From positions 1-7,068 of the forward strand of contig CALPIW020000078.1 of the NCBI GenBank assembly GCA_943323725.2: a DNA stretch of 7,068 bases. The letters run 5' to 3'. Position numbers and translations under genes: made by a program. The notes under the pieces are model-generated. The model saw only the letters and a program-made list of their open reading frames with translations, had not been told where the DNA came from and made no database searches. The DNA is from Polynucleobacter meluiroseus (lineage in GTDB: Bacteria > Verrucomicrobiota > Verrucomicrobiia > Opitutales > UBA953). Positions 5,856 through 7,068 of this stretch are shown in pieces (the first letter of the stretch is position 1; each line of letters starts with the position of its first letter).

Positions 5856-7068
5856 AGACACCCCTCCGCTCATTACTCTCGCTCCTCGCCTGTTCGCTGG
5901 CCCTCTGCGCCGCCGAAGCGCGTAAGCCGAATATCCTCATCATCCTCGCCGACGACCTCGGCTACGGCGACGTCCGCGCGAATAATCCGACGCGCGGCAA
6001 GATCCCCACGCCCCACCTCGACAAACTCGCCTCGCAGGGGATGCGCTTCACCGACGGACATTCCTCCTCCGGCGTCTGCTCCCCTTCGCGCTACGCCCTG
6101 CTGACCGGACGTTACCATTGGCGCACCCGCCTGCAGACCGGCATCGTCGGCGTCTTCGGCGAGCCGCTGATCGCCCCTGAACGACTTACCGTCGCAGGCC
6201 TGGCGAAGCAGCATGGCTACCGCACCGCGGCCATCGGCAAATGGCACCTCGGCTGGGATTGGCCGATCGCCGAAGGCGACCGCCCGCTCTTCCGCAGCTA
6301 CAAGGAGGCCGGCAAGTCCTCGCCCGACGCGCACCGCGAGACCTGGCGCAAGGTGTTCGAACAGAAGATCGCCGGCGGACCGACCACTCGGGGCTTCGAC
6401 ACTTACTTCGGGACCGACGTGCCCAACTGGCCGCCTTATTGCTTCATCGAGAACGATCGCACGATCGGCACCCCCAGCGTGCCCCTCCCCGCTGAGTTCT
6501 TCCGCAACCACCTGGCCAGCCTGCCGGGGCCGGCCCTGCCGGATTGGAAACTCGAGGCCATCCTGCCGGCGCTGACCGAACGCGCCTGCGCATTCATCAG
6601 CGACTCCACCCGCCAGCCCGAGCCCTGGATGCTCTACCTGCCTCTCACCACGCCGCACACGCCTTTGGCGGTGAACGCGGAATGGAAAGGCAAGAGCGGC
6701 CTCAACAACGCCGCCGCGGACCTGATCATGGAGACCGACGCCGCCGTCGGCAAAGTGCTCGCCGCGCTCGAAGCCAGCGGAGCGGCCAAGGACACGCTCG
6801 TGCTCTTCACCAGCGACAACGGCTTCGCTTCGTACGTGGGCGTGAAGGACCTCGAAAAGCAAGGCCACTTCCCGAGCGGTCCGCTGCGCGACTACAAGAC
6901 CTCAGTCTACGAAGGCGGTCACCGGGTCGCCTTCATGGCCCGCTGGCCCGCGCAAGTCTCGGCCGGGACGACCTGCGACCAACTCGTCCACCAGGCCGAC
7001 ATCATCGCGACCGTGGCCGACATCCTGCAGACCAAACTCCCGGCGAACGCCGCCGAAGACAGCTTCAG
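5852..7068 (+). CDS. Secreted sulfatase, family S1, arylsulfatase-like, 3'-truncated by the window edge
   Basis: The ATG at 5852 overlaps the previous stop (ATGA), and the frame is open to the right edge, giving 405 residues without a stop; typical members run about 450-550, so most of the protein is present. It has a signal peptide (MKTPLRSLLSLLACSLALCAAE) and every classical landmark. These are Asp34-Asp35 in ILADDLGYGD, C-S-P-S-R at 76-80 with Cys76 (codon 6077-6079) as formylglycine precursor, GKWHLG at 129-134 (Lys130, His132), TPHTP at 267-271 (His269), TSDNG with Asp322-Asn323, and Lys349 in LRDYKTSVYEGG. The pattern fits arylsulfatase A / GalNAc-6-sulfatase-like S1 enzymes and differs from the preceding sulfatase, so the two probably cut different sulfate esters of the same glycan. 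LLAC at 11-14 weakly resembles a lipobox, so membrane anchoring as a lipoprotein is possible, but cleavage after ALCAA looks likelier. No Shine-Dalgarno is visible. Confidence 0.94.
   Translation, partial: MKTPLRSLLSLLACSLALCAAEARKPNILIILADDLGYGDVRANNPTRGKIPTPHLDKLASQGMRFTDGHSSSGVCSPSRYALLTGRYHWRTRLQTGIVGVFGEPLIAPERLTVAGLAKQHGYRTAAIGKWHLGWDWPIAEGDRPLFRSYKEAGKSSPDAHRETWRKVFEQKIAGGPTTRGFDTYFGTDVPNWPPYCFIENDRTIGTPSVPLPAEFFRNHLASLPGPALPDWKLEAILPALTERACAFISDSTRQPEPWMLYLPLTTPHTPLAVNAEWKGKSGLNNAAADLIMETDAAVGKVLAALEASGAAKDTLVLFTSDNGFASYVGVKDLEKQGHFPSGPLRDYKTSVYEGGHRVAFMARWPAQVSAGTTCDQLVHQADIIATVADILQTKLPANAAEDSF

Noticed and set aside
5873..6868. Antisense open frame (331 codons) opposite the second sulfatase
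   Set aside because: It is a mirror of a clear sulfatase with all catalytic motifs; its own sequence is Gly/Ala/Arg/Val-rich without a family pattern.

Overview
This is a gene-dense, GC-rich window with codon third positions mostly G or C. All supported genes lie on the + strand. It reads as a piece of a polysaccharide-utilisation locus from a Verrucomicrobiota or Planctomycetota-type bacterium. That guess rests on gene content: secreted sulfatases, a secreted acyl-esterase-type alpha/beta hydrolase, a DUF1080/concanavalin-like tail, a PQQ-like beta-propeller protein and a TPR-GT41 glycosyltransferase. Weak or absent Shine-Dalgarno sequences fit it too. No rRNA or other phylogenetic marker is present, so the taxonomy is inference.

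Layout, left to right: (1) the last 66 codons of a beta-sandwich, probably DUF1080-type, protein (ends 203); (2) a secreted alpha/beta hydrolase of the dienelactone-hydrolase/acetyl-xylan-esterase type (208-1410); (3) a secreted beta-propeller protein (1407-2303); (4) a cytoplasmic TPR plus SPINDLY/OGT-like glycosyltransferase (about 2311-4299); (5) a secreted sulfatase resembling the heparan N-sulfatase branch (4305-5855); (6) a second secreted sulfatase of a different subfamily, cut by the right edge (5852 to the end).

The junctions are very tight: 4 nt, a 4-nt ATGA overlap, 7 nt (or a 38-nt overlap if the upstream ATG is used), 5 nt and another ATGA overlap. I see no intergenic gap large enough for a promoter or terminator, so the window looks like the interior of one long transcription unit with translational coupling. 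There is no stretch over 300 bases without a gene.

Functionally, the two sulfatases and the esterase would remove sulfate and acyl groups from a decorated polysaccharide outside the cytoplasm, so that glycosidases encoded elsewhere could act on the backbone. The odd member is the TPR-GT41 protein: it has no signal peptide and builds rather than removes sugar linkages. Its place inside this operon is the observation most worth following. I found no CRISPR array, tRNA, rRNA, insertion sequence or phage gene, and no clear evidence of an entirely new system.
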